Of a stretch of 38,102 nt of DNA, positions 8,906 to 17,094 are shown one piece after another. The DNA comes from Nocardia kruczakiae NBRC 101016 (GTDB lineage Bacteria; Actinomycetota; Actinomycetes; Mycobacteriales; Mycobacteriaceae). Every line of letters starts with the position of its first letter. Within the stretch, counting starts at the first letter, position 1. The position numbers were made by a program, and so were the translations under genes. The notes beneath the pieces are model-generated. The model searched no databases. It saw nothing but the letters and a program-made list of their open reading frames with translations, and was not told the DNA's origin. The stretch spans positions 1-38,102 of the forward strand of contig NZ_BDBL01000062.1 in the NCBI RefSeq assembly GCF_001612965.1, written 5' to 3'.

Positions 8906-8930
8906 GCGCTACCGGGAAAGCCGGTAGCGC
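8906..8930. terminator. Hairpin closing the conservon operon
   Basis: Perfect 10-bp stem GCGCTACCGG / CCGGTAGCGC with a 5-nt loop, 24 nt beyond the stop of the last P450 gene and upstream of the CocE-type hydrolase. It has no U-tract but is the best terminator candidate for the operon on the minus strand. Confidence 0.65.
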
Positions 8931-8953
8931 GGCCCTGGTGTCGCGCGCGGAAC

Positions 8954-10186
8954 TCAGTCGCCGAGCCGGACCGGGAACTGTGCCACATCGTTCTGCGTCA
9001 GCACGGGAAGGTTGTGAATCTCCTCCACGGGTACGGCCAGGGACAGCTGCGGGAATCGTTCGAACAGCGCGGGCAGCGCGATCGCGGCTTCCAGCCGCGC
9101 GAGTGCGGCACCCGGGCAGATGTGCGGGCCGTGACCGAAACTGATGTGCCGCTTGGCCGTCGGCCGGGTGATGTCGAATTCACCGGCATCGGCGCCGTGC
9201 ACCGTGGTGTCGCGGCCGATGGCCCGATACGACATGACCACGCCCTCACCGCGTTCGATGACGGTGTCGCCGACGGTGATGTCCTCGGTCGCGAACCGCA
9301 TCAGCAGATGTGTCACCGGGCCGTCCCAGCGCAGCGTCTCCTCGATCGCGGTCTCCCAGTCGATCTGCCCCGATCGCACCAGCGCGAACTGGTCCGGATG
9401 GGTGAGCAGGGCGCGCACAGTGGTGAGGATCAGCGACACCGTGGTCTCGTGCCCGGCGGCGACCAGCGCCTGCAGATTGCCGACCACCTCGGCCTCGCTG
9501 AGCGGTTCGCCGCCGTCGGTGGCGAGGATCAGCGCGCTGGTCAGGTCGTCGGCCGGGTCGGCGGCCTTCTCGCGCACCATCTCGGTGAAGTACTCACCCA
9601 TCCGCTCGATCACGGCGAGCCGCTCGTCCTGCGGGGTGAGCAGGGAGAAGAACGCCTTGTACCAGTCGAGCAGCATCGGATGGTCGGCGTGGTCGACGCC
9701 CATCAGCTCGCTGATCACGCGCATCGGCAGCGGATAGGCGAAGACCGATTTCAGGTCGACCGTGCCGTCGCCGGAGGCGGCGGCGAGATCGTCGAGGAGT
9801 GCGGCGACCGTCGCTTCGATGAACGGGCGCAGAGCGGTGAGGCGGCGCGCGGTCAGTGCCTGGGTGGTCTTGATCCGCAGGCGGCGGTGTTCGGGGCCGT
9901 CGACGGTGAACATCGAGACCCCGACATCGATCATGCCGATCAGCGGCCACTGCCGGGTGACCACGCCGTCGCGCCACAGCGACCAGGAGTTGATGTCCTT
10001 GACCAGCCGCGGGTCGATGAGCAACTGCCGGGCCAGGGTATGGCCGGTGACGGTCCACGCCGGGACACCCAGCAGTTCGATGCGGGTCAGCTGACCGGCG
10101 TCGCGTAATCGGGCGGTTTCCCCGGCGAGGTCGCCGACCATCGGATCGATCACGAGCGGTGCGGCATGCGGGCAACTGGCATTCAC
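8954..10186 (-). CDS. Cytochrome P450 (CYP154-like), last gene of the conservon
   Basis: 410 residues, normal for a soluble bacterial class I P450. It has every hallmark: I-helix AGHETT (244-249), ExxR as E283-TL-R286 and heme loop FGHGPHICPG with Cys357. It uses reducing power from separate ferredoxin partners not encoded here. The GTG start at 10186 follows GGGAGG by 6 nt and overlaps the stop of the upstream P450 (GTGA). In Streptomyces coelicolor several conservons (cvn) end in a CYP157/CYP154 pair, and this gene fits the CYP154 position. The substrate is unknown; CYP154 enzymes hydroxylate varied macrolides and steroids. Confidence 0.9.
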   Translation of the reverse strand: MNASCPHAAPLVIDPMVGDLAGETARLRDAGQLTRIELLGVPAWTVTGHTLARQLLIDPRLVKDINSWSLWRDGVVTRQWPLIGMIDVGVSMFTVDGPEHRRLRIKTTQALTARRLTALRPFIEATVAALLDDLAAASGDGTVDLKSVFAYPLPMRVISELMGVDHADHPMLLDWYKAFFSLLTPQDERLAVIERMGEYFTEMVREKAADPADDLTSALILATDGGEPLSEAEVVGNLQALVAAGHETTVSLILTTVRALLTHPDQFALVRSGQIDWETAIEETLRWDGPVTHLLMRFATEDITVGDTVIERGEGVVMSYRAIGRDTTVHGADAGEFDITRPTAKRHISFGHGPHICPGAALARLEAAIALPALFERFPQLSLAVPVEEIHNLPVLTQNDVAQFPVRLGD

Positions 10187-11460
10187 GGGGTACCTCCCAC
10201 GGTACGAACGGGTGTGAAGGTGACCGGCAGCGACGTCATTCCGCGCAGGAACGGCGACGGCCGGCGAGTCAGTTCGGTGGCGGCGACCGCGAGGTCGAGA
10301 TCCGGCAGCCGATCGAGCAGCACTTCGATCCCGGTGCGCGCGATGATCTCCGCGATCTGCTGGGCCGGGAAGGGACAGCGGTATTCGCCGTAGCTGAACG
10401 CGAAATGCGCGCTGTTGCCGCTGTGCGCGGGGGCGAGCGATTCGGAAAGGTCCTGGCGCACATGCGGATCGGCGTTCGCACCGGCGAGGCCGAGCAGCAG
10501 CATATCGCCGCGCCGGATGGTCTTGTCGGCCAGCCGGGTGTCGCGCGAGGCCCAGCGCCCGGCCAGGATCTGGGTGGGGGTGTCCTCCCACAGCACCTCG
10601 TTCATCGCCTGGCCGATGCTGTGCCGGCCGCCGCCGAGCGCGGCGGCGAAACGGTCGTCGGTGAGCATCAGCCGCACCGAATTCCCCAGCCAGTCGCTGG
10701 TCGGCAGCTGGCCCGCGGCGGTGACGGCCATCAGGTCCAGGGCGTATTCCTCGTCGCTGAACCGTTGGGGCGAATGCAGCATCCGCGAGGTCAGATCATC
10801 GCCCGGGCGCGCCTTCTTCATCGCGACGAGTCGCTGCATATGGTCGGCGAACCGGCCGTAGGCCGCCTGTGCCTCGGCGCCGCCGTCGGCCAGCGTCTTC
10901 ATCGTCCAGGCCAGATCCGCGCCCTGGTCGTCGGGGAATCCGATCACCCACGCCAAAGCCAGTACCGGCAGCGGTTCGGCGTATTCCGCGATCAGATCGG
11001 CGTGGCCGCGCCCGCAGAAGTGGTCGATCAGCCGATCCGCCAGATCCTCGCAGGCCCTGCGCAATCCGAACGGGTCGACCTGCTCGAGCGCGGGCTCGAC
11101 CATCGCCAGATGCCGCAGATGTTCGGCTCCGGCGGTGAAATAGATCGAGGGCATCGGACGGCCGACCATCGGCAGCAGCGGCCAGTCCTCCGGGATGTTC
11201 GGCCACTGGTTCCAGCACGCGACGTCGCGCGGGAACAGTTCTCCGTCGCTGGTGACTTGGTGCACTTCGCGGTAGCCGATCACCAGCCAGGCCGGAATCC
11301 CGCCGGGCAATTCCACCGAGACCACCGGGCCGTGGGCGCGGCGCATCTCCCGGTACAACTCCTGCGGGTCGGTGTGGAAACGCGGTCCGCTCAACGGAAC
11401 CGGAGCGGCGGGCGACACCGGGCAACCGCCGGTGGTGAGGCCGGGCTGCGGCCCGTTCAT
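10183..11460 (-). CDS. Cytochrome P450 lacking the ExxR motif (CYP157-like)
   Basis: 425 residues. The heme loop is FSYGEYRCPF with Cys362, so heme binding is expected. The K-helix ExxR, nearly invariant in P450s, reads E288-VL-W291: Trp replaces Arg. The I-helix is also odd (AAGQLPTSDWLGN instead of AGxDT). Loss of ExxR is an established trait of the CYP157 family, which in Streptomyces sits beside CYP154 in conservons, as here. The ATG overlaps the GTPase stop (ATGA) and the stop overlaps the next P450 start, so translation is coupled on both sides. It may have a catalytic, partner or sensing role; none can be assigned from sequence. Confidence 0.88.
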   Translation of the reverse strand: MNGPQPGLTTGGCPVSPAAPVPLSGPRFHTDPQELYREMRRAHGPVVSVELPGGIPAWLVIGYREVHQVTSDGELFPRDVACWNQWPNIPEDWPLLPMVGRPMPSIYFTAGAEHLRHLAMVEPALEQVDPFGLRRACEDLADRLIDHFCGRGHADLIAEYAEPLPVLALAWVIGFPDDQGADLAWTMKTLADGGAEAQAAYGRFADHMQRLVAMKKARPGDDLTSRMLHSPQRFSDEEYALDLMAVTAAGQLPTSDWLGNSVRLMLTDDRFAAALGGGRHSIGQAMNEVLWEDTPTQILAGRWASRDTRLADKTIRRGDMLLLGLAGANADPHVRQDLSESLAPAHSGNSAHFAFSYGEYRCPFPAQQIAEIIARTGIEVLLDRLPDLDLAVAATELTRRPSPFLRGMTSLPVTFTPVRTVGGTP

Positions 11461-12104
11461 CGGGCGGATCCCCGGGCGGCGGCCCGTAGACCGGCGGCGT
11501 GCAGATGTTCGACGAGGGCGATCAGCACCCGCTTGCCCGAATCCCGCGAGCGCGCATCGCATGCCACCATCGGCACGTGCGGATCCAGATCCAGTGCCGC
11601 GCGCAGTTGGGTGTCGTCGTGGCCCGTGGGCCCGAAGATGTTGCACGCCACCACGAACGGCGTCTGCTGATGTTCGAGCCGGTCGATCGCATACCAGGAA
11701 TCGGTGATCCGGCGCGGGTCGACCAGCACGATCGCGCCCAGCGCGCCGGTGAACAGCCGGTCCCACAGAAACCAGAAGCGCTCCTGTCCGGGAGCCCCGA
11801 ACAGATACAGGACGTGTTCGGCGTCGATGGTGATGCGGCCGAAGTCGAAGGCGACCGTGGTGGTGGATTTGGCCGGTGCGCCGGTGGGATCGTCGATGCC
11901 GATGCCCAGCGAGGTCATCGTGGCTTCGGTGTCGAGCGGCCGGATCTCACTGACCGCGCGGACCATGGTGGTCTTGCCGACGCCGAAACCGCCGACGATG
12001 ACGACCTTGAGCCCGTGCCGGACGGTATCGGCCAGCGGGGCCTGGGCCCGGGCGGGACGGTCGCCGAATCCGGTGCGGAGCGGATCAGAGGTTGCGGAGT
12101 CCAA
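11457..12104 (-). CDS. cvnD: Conservon GTPase CvnD
   Basis: About 215 residues, a small Ras-like/MglA-like GTPase. The P-loop is GGFGVGKTT (residues 38-46), the switch II region GAPGQERF (103-110), and VLVDPRR and VACNIFGP lie at the expected later positions. In conservons this protein forms a membrane-associated complex with the sensor-like kinase CvnA, roadblock CvnB and DUF742 CvnC, a bacterial parallel to G-protein coupled signalling. The start is TTG at 12104, preceded by GAGAAGG at 6-nt spacing, and overlaps the end of the DUF742 gene by 20 nt. The downstream P450 overlaps its stop. Confidence 0.93.
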   Translation of the reverse strand: MDSATSDPLRTGFGDRPARAQAPLADTVRHGLKVVIVGGFGVGKTTMVRAVSEIRPLDTEATMTSLGIGIDDPTGAPAKSTTTVAFDFGRITIDAEHVLYLFGAPGQERFWFLWDRLFTGALGAIVLVDPRRITDSWYAIDRLEHQQTPFVVACNIFGPTGHDDTQLRAALDLDPHVPMVACDARSRDSGKRVLIALVEHLHAAGLRAAARGSAR

Positions 12105-12450
12105 CGAGCACCTTCTCCAGTATTTCGGTGTCGGGCAGGGCTTTCCACGGCTCCCAGGCAGGGGCGGAACGCGGGTGGCGCACGGTGATCTTGCCGGCGT
12201 CGAGCAGGTCGGCCAGCAGGACCATCGTGATGCCGACCGGCAGCCGCAGTTCGGCGGCGATCTCGACCACGGCCGTCGGCGCCCGGCAGATCTCGAGGAT
12301 CGCGACCTGCTCGGACTGCATCCCGGGGACCGGAGCCGATTCGGCCACCACGAGCGTCACCAGATCGAAGGCGTCGGTATCGGGGTGGCTGCGCCCGCCG
12401 GTGAGGGTGTAGAGCCGGTCGGGGGTGTCGTCGCGGCCCGGCCTGGTCAT
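12085..12450 (-). CDS. cvnC: Conservon DUF742 protein CvnC
   Basis: 121 residues, the usual length. Typical DUF742 features are LYTLTGGRSHPDTDAFDLVT at the start, then EQVAILEICRAPTAVVEIAA and LPVGITMVLLADLLDAGKIT, a winged-helix-like fold, ending in DTEILEKVLVGLRNL. It is always found between roadblock and GTPase genes in conservons and binds them. The ATG at 12450 follows GAGGCGG by a suitable distance; a gap of only 10 nt separates it from cvnB. Confidence 0.93.
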   Translation of the reverse strand: MTRPGRDDTPDRLYTLTGGRSHPDTDAFDLVTLVVAESAPVPGMQSEQVAILEICRAPTAVVEIAAELRLPVGITMVLLADLLDAGKITVRHPRSAPAWEPWKALPDTEILEKVLVGLRNL

Positions 12451-12460
12451 CGCGGCCGCC

Positions 12461-12868
12461 TCACGGGCGGGGGCCGCGCGGCGCGGCGGACAGGTGTTCG
12501 CCGAGCTGTTCGACCAGTTCGCTCATGTTGTGGCCGACCAGCCCGGCGTCGGCCTCGGCATCGGCGACGACCGCGATGTGGGCTCCCAGCCCGGCTTCGA
12601 CGATGAACAGGATGCCGCCGTAGAACTCCGTCATCGACTGCCGTACGCCACTGCGCCCGTCGCCGAATTCGACCGAGGCGCCGTGCGAGAGGCTCTGGAT
12701 GCCGGCCGCGATCGCGGCCAGTTGATCGGCCTTGTCCACCGACAGTTCCGGGGTGTGGCAGATCTTGAGACCGTCGCTGGACAGCAGCAGGGCGTGCCGG
12801 CTGTGCGGGGTGCGGGCCAGCAGCTGGTCGAGTAGCCAATCCAGGTGTGCCGGTACGGAAGTGGTCAC
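12461..12868 (-). CDS. cvnB: Conservon roadblock/LC7 protein CvnB
   Basis: 135 residues. It has the roadblock/LC7 pattern HLDWLLDQLLARTPHSRHAL, LLSSDGL, LAAIAAGIQSLSHGAS and a C-terminal helix MSELVEQLGEHL. These proteins regulate small GTPases by binding them as dimers, here presumably CvnD. The GTG start at 12868 overlaps the stop of the kinase gene (GTGA), so its translation is likely coupled to that of cvnA. Confidence 0.93.
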   Translation of the reverse strand: MTTSVPAHLDWLLDQLLARTPHSRHALLLSSDGLKICHTPELSVDKADQLAAIAAGIQSLSHGASVEFGDGRSGVRQSMTEFYGGILFIVEAGLGAHIAVVADAEADAGLVGHNMSELVEQLGEHLSAAPRGPRP

Positions 12869-14244
12869 CGATCGTTCTCCAGGGCAATCGAAGGGGAGGG
12901 GGAATCCGGGGCCGAGACCGCACGCTGGAAGGCGCCCAGGGCCGAGGGGCGCGCCGGCGGATAGGCGGAATTCTCGGCGGCGGTGGTGCGCAGACCGTCG
13001 GGATGCACGGCGGCGAGAGTGCTGCCGCGGCGGCGCTTCGGCAGTGGCTCGGCCGGCTGTTCCGTGTTCGGTGCGAGCGGATTCGGTGCGCGGTCGCCGG
13101 CCAGGGGCGGTCCGAATGGAGTCGCGGGTGCGGCCGGGGTCACCGATCGCGGCGCGGGCGGCAGTTCGATCGTCGCGGTGGAGCCGGGGGAGCGGTCCAG
13201 ACGGGTGGTCAGATCGCGCGGAACGACCACGACGACCGCCGTGCCGCCGATCGCCGACGGGCGGTACGACACGGTCAGCGCGTGTTTGCGGGCCAGATTG
13301 CCGACCACCGCGAGCCCGAGCCGGGTACCGGTCAGCGACGACAGATCGGTATCGGCTCCGCGGCCCGCCACGGTGCCCGAGACCGCCTGTTCGGCGCGGC
13401 GCAGGGCGGTTTCGCTCATCACGAGTCCGCTGTCCTCGATGGTGACGACGACGCCGGCCGGCACTTCGGCGGCATAGACGTGGACTTCGGTCGTGGGCGG
13501 GGAGAAGTTGCACGCGTTGTCGATCAGCTCGGCCAGCGCGTGCATGACTCCCTCGGCGGCATGACCGGCGATCGCGATTTCGGCGACCGCGCGCAGGCGC
13601 ACCCGGCGGTACCCCGCGACGCGACCCATGGCGCCGCGCAGAATCGATTCCATCGCAATGGGTTTCGCCCATCGGCGGCCCGAGCGGGCGCCACTGAGCA
13701 CCGCGATACTGTCGGCCAGGCGTCCGGCCTGTGCGGTGCGATGATCGAGAGTCAGCAGATCGGCCAGCACCGACGGATCGGCGTGCCGATGTTCCATCTC
13801 GCGCAGTTCGGCCAGCATCGAGGTGGTCATGGCCTGCATGCGCCCGGCCGCGCCGGCGAACGCCGCCATCGCGGCCACCCGGCGGTTCTCGCTACCGTTC
13901 GCCTCCCGCCCCGCCGCGGTCGCGGTGTCGTGCGCGGCGGCCAGGCGCGCCTCGCTCTCGGCGACGTAGGTGGCGGCGGCACGCTGGGCCCGGTCGTTCG
14001 CGTCGCGATAGCGAAGGGCCTGGTCGCGGTAGTGCGCGGCGCATCCCGACGTCACGGCGAGGATCAGCCCCGTGGCGCCGGCGGCGATGGCGAATGCCAC
14101 CCGTCCGGTATCGGGCGCGTATCGGAGTACGGCGAGGCAGGCCACGGCGCCGGTGAGGACGCAGATCGTGGCGGGAAGGAGGAAAGCCGGTAGCCGTCGC
14201 GGTGGCCGGGATGGGGCGCCGGAAGGAGACTGCTGTGTATTCAC
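12865..14244 (-). CDS. cvnA: Conservon sensor histidine kinase-like protein CvnA
   Basis: About 459 residues from the GTG at 14244 (VNTQQSPSG); the Shine-Dalgarno is poor and in-frame GTG codons lie slightly upstream. Two membrane helices near the N-terminus (PAFLLPATICVLTGAVACLA and VAFAIAAGATGLILAVTSG) enclose a very short outer loop. A coiled linker follows. The phospho-acceptor-like segment is LTLDHRTAQAGRLADSIAVL, the ATPase N-box ELIDNACNFSPP, and the G1 box VTIEDSGLVM. The last ~130 residues are a Pro/Ala-rich tail. It heads a six-gene operon with cvnBCD and two P450s. No response regulator is present, as is normal for conservons. Confidence 0.9.
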   Translation of the reverse strand: MNTQQSPSGAPSRPPRRLPAFLLPATICVLTGAVACLAVLRYAPDTGRVAFAIAAGATGLILAVTSGCAAHYRDQALRYRDANDRAQRAAATYVAESEARLAAAHDTATAAGREANGSENRRVAAMAAFAGAAGRMQAMTTSMLAELREMEHRHADPSVLADLLTLDHRTAQAGRLADSIAVLSGARSGRRWAKPIAMESILRGAMGRVAGYRRVRLRAVAEIAIAGHAAEGVMHALAELIDNACNFSPPTTEVHVYAAEVPAGVVVTIEDSGLVMSETALRRAEQAVSGTVAGRGADTDLSSLTGTRLGLAVVGNLARKHALTVSYRPSAIGGTAVVVVVPRDLTTRLDRSPGSTATIELPPAPRSVTPAAPATPFGPPLAGDRAPNPLAPNTEQPAEPLPKRRRGSTLAAVHPDGLRTTAAENSAYPPARPSALGAFQRAVSAPDSPSPSIALENDR

Positions 14245-14715
14245 TGAATAGATCACTATCGATACTTCCGGATCCACATCCACCCGTGCGGAGACGGCAC
14301 GTTCCCCCACCTTCCGCTGTGCACGGCTGGCTCGAATATGCGGACCGCCAGACGATTTCGAAATTCGCGCACGAGCATAACGCCGACCTCGAGGGTGCGC
14401 TACCCGAAGTGTTCGCGCCGTCCGGCGGCTTCGAAATGGAAGTTTCACGGCGAGTTTTCGAAATGAAGGAATGTGGTGCCGAGTGGTCCGTTTTCGTGAA
14501 AACGCTGCTCGGCGAGCATGTTCGAAAATACTGGCGAATACGTCGGGCGATCGATCGACATGATCACGAACAGAAAACGTTGCGGCGCAGTATCTTTCGG
14601 CAATTTAGTGAACATCGTTCATTTCACCCTGAGCAGTGCCTTTCTTCGCGGGGTCGGGTGTCCGGTGAGCGGGAGTGCGCGCCGGACCGAAACGTGTTTC
14701 AGTTACCGTCCCGGC
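14245..14715. other. Intergenic region between divergent conservon and SDR operons
   Basis: 471 nt, visibly lower in GC than the surrounding genes, holding the promoters of both divergent operons. It contains a 13-nt inverted repeat at 14609-14621 and a direct repeat TTCGAAATG at 14430-14438 and 14457-14465 (27-nt period). I find no convincing gene in it: one frame is open throughout but has AT-rich third positions unlike the neighbours. Confidence 0.6.
14609..14621. promoter_or_regulatory. Inverted repeat TGAAC-ATC-GTTCA, possible operator
   Basis: Perfect 5-bp arms around 3 nt, itself flanked by a GTGAA...TTCAC pair, 95 nt before the SDR start. It has the size of a dimeric repressor half-site pair. 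The regulator is unknown. Confidence 0.35.
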
Positions 14716-15540
14716 ATGGCCGCAGAACCGAACGACATCATCGATCCGCACCGCTACGGGCCGTGGGCCGTCATCGCGGGTGGTTCGGAGGGGGTCGGCG
14801 CGGAGTTCGCCGACCGGCTCGCCGCCGCGGGGATCAACATCGTGCTGCTGGCGCGGCGGGAGGGCCCGCTGGCCGAGACGGCCGGACGAGTCGCCGCGCG
14901 GGGTGTCCAGGTGCGGACGCTGGCGGTGGATCTCACCGCGCCGGACGCGGCCGCCCGGGTGACGACCGCCACCGCCGATGTGGAGGTCGGCCTGCTCGTC
15001 TACAACGCGGGGGCCAACACCCACAGCGCCGAATTCCTCGACGGCGACCTCGAGGCGTTCGCCGCCATGAACGCGCTGAACGTCACCGCGCCGCTGGCGC
15101 TGGTCCACCATTTCGGGCGCGGTATGCGTGCGCGGGGCCGGGGCGGCATCGTGCTGCTCGGCTCGCTCACCGGATACTGCGGTTCGGCCCGCCACACCGT
15201 GTACGGCGGGTCCAAGGCGTATCTGCGGATCTTCGCCGAGAGCTTGTGGCTGGAACTGCGGGAGTACAACGTCGACGTGCTGCATCTGGTACTCGGGGTG
15301 ACCCGGACGCCGGCGATGGCACGGGCGGGGTTGAATTTCGACATTCCCGGAATGCTCGTGGCCGAACCCGCGGATGTGGCGCGCGAAGGGCTCGAGCAGT
15401 TGGCCAACGGGCCGGTGTTCGTCGCGGGCGGCAATGCCGAGACGGCCGCGCGCAGCAGCGGTCCGGATCGGGCGGCGATCGTGCTGAGCGGGCATCGCCG
15501 GATGCAGAAATTGATCGGCGCCGAATCGGATCCGCGATGA
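14716..15540 (+). CDS. Short-chain dehydrogenase/reductase (SDR)
   Basis: 274 residues from ATG 14716. The NAD(P)-binding turn is AGGSEGVGAEFA near the N-terminus, with NAG at LLVYNAGAN. The catalytic Ser is in LGSLTGYCGS and the Tyr-Lys pair in TVYGGSKAY (YxxxK). It opens with HRYGPWAVIAGGSEGVG, very like the second SDR at 30.6 kb (RYGPWALVVGAALGLG), so the two are paralogues of one subfamily. No good Shine-Dalgarno is visible. The stop overlaps the next gene (ATGA), indicating an operon with the F420-type oxidoreductase. The substrate is unknown. Confidence 0.9.
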   Translation: MAAEPNDIIDPHRYGPWAVIAGGSEGVGAEFADRLAAAGINIVLLARREGPLAETAGRVAARGVQVRTLAVDLTAPDAAARVTTATADVEVGLLVYNAGANTHSAEFLDGDLEAFAAMNALNVTAPLALVHHFGRGMRARGRGGIVLLGSLTGYCGSARHTVYGGSKAYLRIFAESLWLELREYNVDVLHLVLGVTRTPAMARAGLNFDIPGMLVAEPADVAREGLEQLANGPVFVAGGNAETAARSSGPDRAAIVLSGHRRMQKLIGAESDPR

Positions 15541-16397
15541 CCGCGCCGTTGCGGCTCGGTCTTTCGTCGCCGATCGTGGTGCGGTTTCCGGGGCAGTATT
15601 CGCCGTGGGAGGCCGACGCCGGCATGGAGGAGCTCGCCCGCATCGCCGAGGCCGCCGATCGGCTCGGATTCGACCACCTCACCTGCAGTGAGCACACCGC
15701 GGTACCCGCGGCGGTGGCCGCCTCGCGCGGCGCGACCTACTGGGATCCGGTGGCCACACTGTCGTATCTGGCCGCCCGCACCACCCGGATCCGGCTCGCC
15801 ACCTCGGTGCTGGTGCTGCCGTATCACCACCCGCTCGAGATCGCCAAGCGCTACGGCACCCTGGATCGGATCAGTGGTGGGCGGGTCGTCCTGGGCGTCG
15901 GAGTGGGTTCTCTGCGTGCGGAATTCGAGCTGCTGGGCGCGTCGTGGGAGGGGCGCGGAGAGCGGGCCGACGATGCGATCGCCGCGCTGCGTGCCTCCTT
16001 CGGTGCGCGCGAACCGCGCTATGCCGGAACGCATTACAGCTTCTCGGAGATGATCGTCGAACCGGCGGGCGTGCAGACTCGCGTGCCGATCTGGGTCGGC
16101 GGGCGAACCATGCGCTCGCTGCGGCGTGCGGTCCGCTTCGGCGACGGATGGATGCCGTTCGGATTGCCGATGGCAGAGCTGAAGACGATGCTCTCGCAGG
16201 TCGATTCGCCACCCGGCTTCGAGGTCGTACTCCCCACCGGACCGCTCGACCCGCTGGGCGAGCCGGACCGGGTCACGCGGCGGCTCGCGACCCTGGCGGA
16301 TGCGGGTGCCACACTGGCCGGATGCGCGGTCACCGCGAACTCGGCCGAACATTATTGCGATCAGCTCGCGGCACTGGCCGAACTCGCGAACCGATGA
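15537..16397 (+). CDS. LLM-class (luciferase-like), probably F420-dependent oxidoreductase
   Basis: 286 residues with a TIM-barrel luciferase-like fold: EELARIAEAADRLGFDHLTC, SEHTAVP, RTTRIRLATSVLVLPYHHPL, ISGGRVVLGVGVG and PIWVGGRTMRSLRRAVRFGD are all family signatures. Members of this actinobacterial class usually use reduced cofactor F420, sometimes FMN; the sequence cannot settle this by eye. The ATG overlaps the SDR stop, so the pair may carry out consecutive redox steps on one substrate. Confidence 0.9.
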   Translation: MTAPLRLGLSSPIVVRFPGQYSPWEADAGMEELARIAEAADRLGFDHLTCSEHTAVPAAVAASRGATYWDPVATLSYLAARTTRIRLATSVLVLPYHHPLEIAKRYGTLDRISGGRVVLGVGVGSLRAEFELLGASWEGRGERADDAIAALRASFGAREPRYAGTHYSFSEMIVEPAGVQTRVPIWVGGRTMRSLRRAVRFGDGWMPFGLPMAELKTMLSQVDSPPGFEVVLPTGPLDPLGEPDRVTRRLATLADAGATLAGCAVTANSAEHYCDQLAALAELANR

Positions 16398-16542
16398 GCC
16401 TGATTCGCCGCGCCGCGACCTTGCCCACCGAATCAGCCGACGGACGCCCCGCAGCCTGCGGCGACCGGAATATTCTGTGACACAACGTCGGAGCGGGACT
16501 CGAACCGGTGCGAGTGCCGGCGCCGGTACGGAGGAGGACGAG

Positions 16543-17052
16543 ATGGCCGAGACTGAACTGAGGGACATTCTGCGCCGACTGCGGCGGGTCGAGGACGAGC
16601 TGGCGATCCTGCGCATCATCGCCTCCTACGGACCGCTCGTGGACGCCGGACAGGCGGAGGCGACGGCCGAATTATGGTGTGCCGACGGCGAATACGACGT
16701 CGAGGGCTGGCAGATGCGAGGCCGTGACCAGGTGCGCGCGATGGTGGACTCGTCCGCGCATCAGGCGCTCATCGCGGCGGGGTCGGCGCACTTCCAAGGC
16801 CCGGCGCGCATCGATATCGACGGCGACGAGGCGCTCGCGGTGTTCGAATCGCTGCTGGTACACCGCGAATCGGACGGTTACCAGGTCCTGCGCGCGAGTG
16901 TGCACCGGCTCGAGCTTCGTCGCGAATCCGACGGCTGGCGTATCGCTCGCCGCACCGGCCGCCTGCTCGACGGCGGTGAACAAGCGCGCGAACTCCTGTC
17001 CACCTTCGCGCGTCGACGCGGGGACCGGCCCTCGCCCGATCCTCGCGACTGA
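16543..17052 (+). CDS. SnoaL-like (NTF2-fold) protein
   Basis: 169 residues. The segments EDELAILRIIASYGPLVDAG, ATAELWCADGEYDVEGWQMR, GRDQVRAMVDS and DGWRIARRTGRLLDGG match the SnoaL_4/NTF2-like cone fold. The fold is used by small isomerases, hydroxylases and cyclases of steroids or polyketides and by ring-hydroxylating dioxygenase small subunits; no function can be fixed here. GGAGGAGG lies 5 nt before ATG 16543, so the start is firm. It follows the SDR/LLM pair by 146 nt in the same direction and may be transcribed with them. Confidence 0.82.
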   Translation: MAETELRDILRRLRRVEDELAILRIIASYGPLVDAGQAEATAELWCADGEYDVEGWQMRGRDQVRAMVDSSAHQALIAAGSAHFQGPARIDIDGDEALAVFESLLVHRESDGYQVLRASVHRLELRRESDGWRIARRTGRLLDGGEQARELLSTFARRRGDRPSPDPRD

Positions 17053-17094
17053 GCACCGGTTACCTATCTCCGAATATGACTGTGCTGTAACGGA

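Noticed and set aside
11457..12104. TTG start of cvnD as a sign of a broken gene
   Set aside because: TTG starts are normal in this group, GAGAAGG is at ideal spacing and the P-loop and switch regions are intact.
14202..14715. A frame open on the plus strand from 14202 that runs on into the F420-type oxidoreductase gene and could encode a large fusion protein
   Set aside because: Third-codon positions in 14340-14640 are AT-rich compared with neighbours, the SDR gene occupies another frame over 14716-15540, and the oxidoreductase has a natural ATGA-coupled start at 15537.
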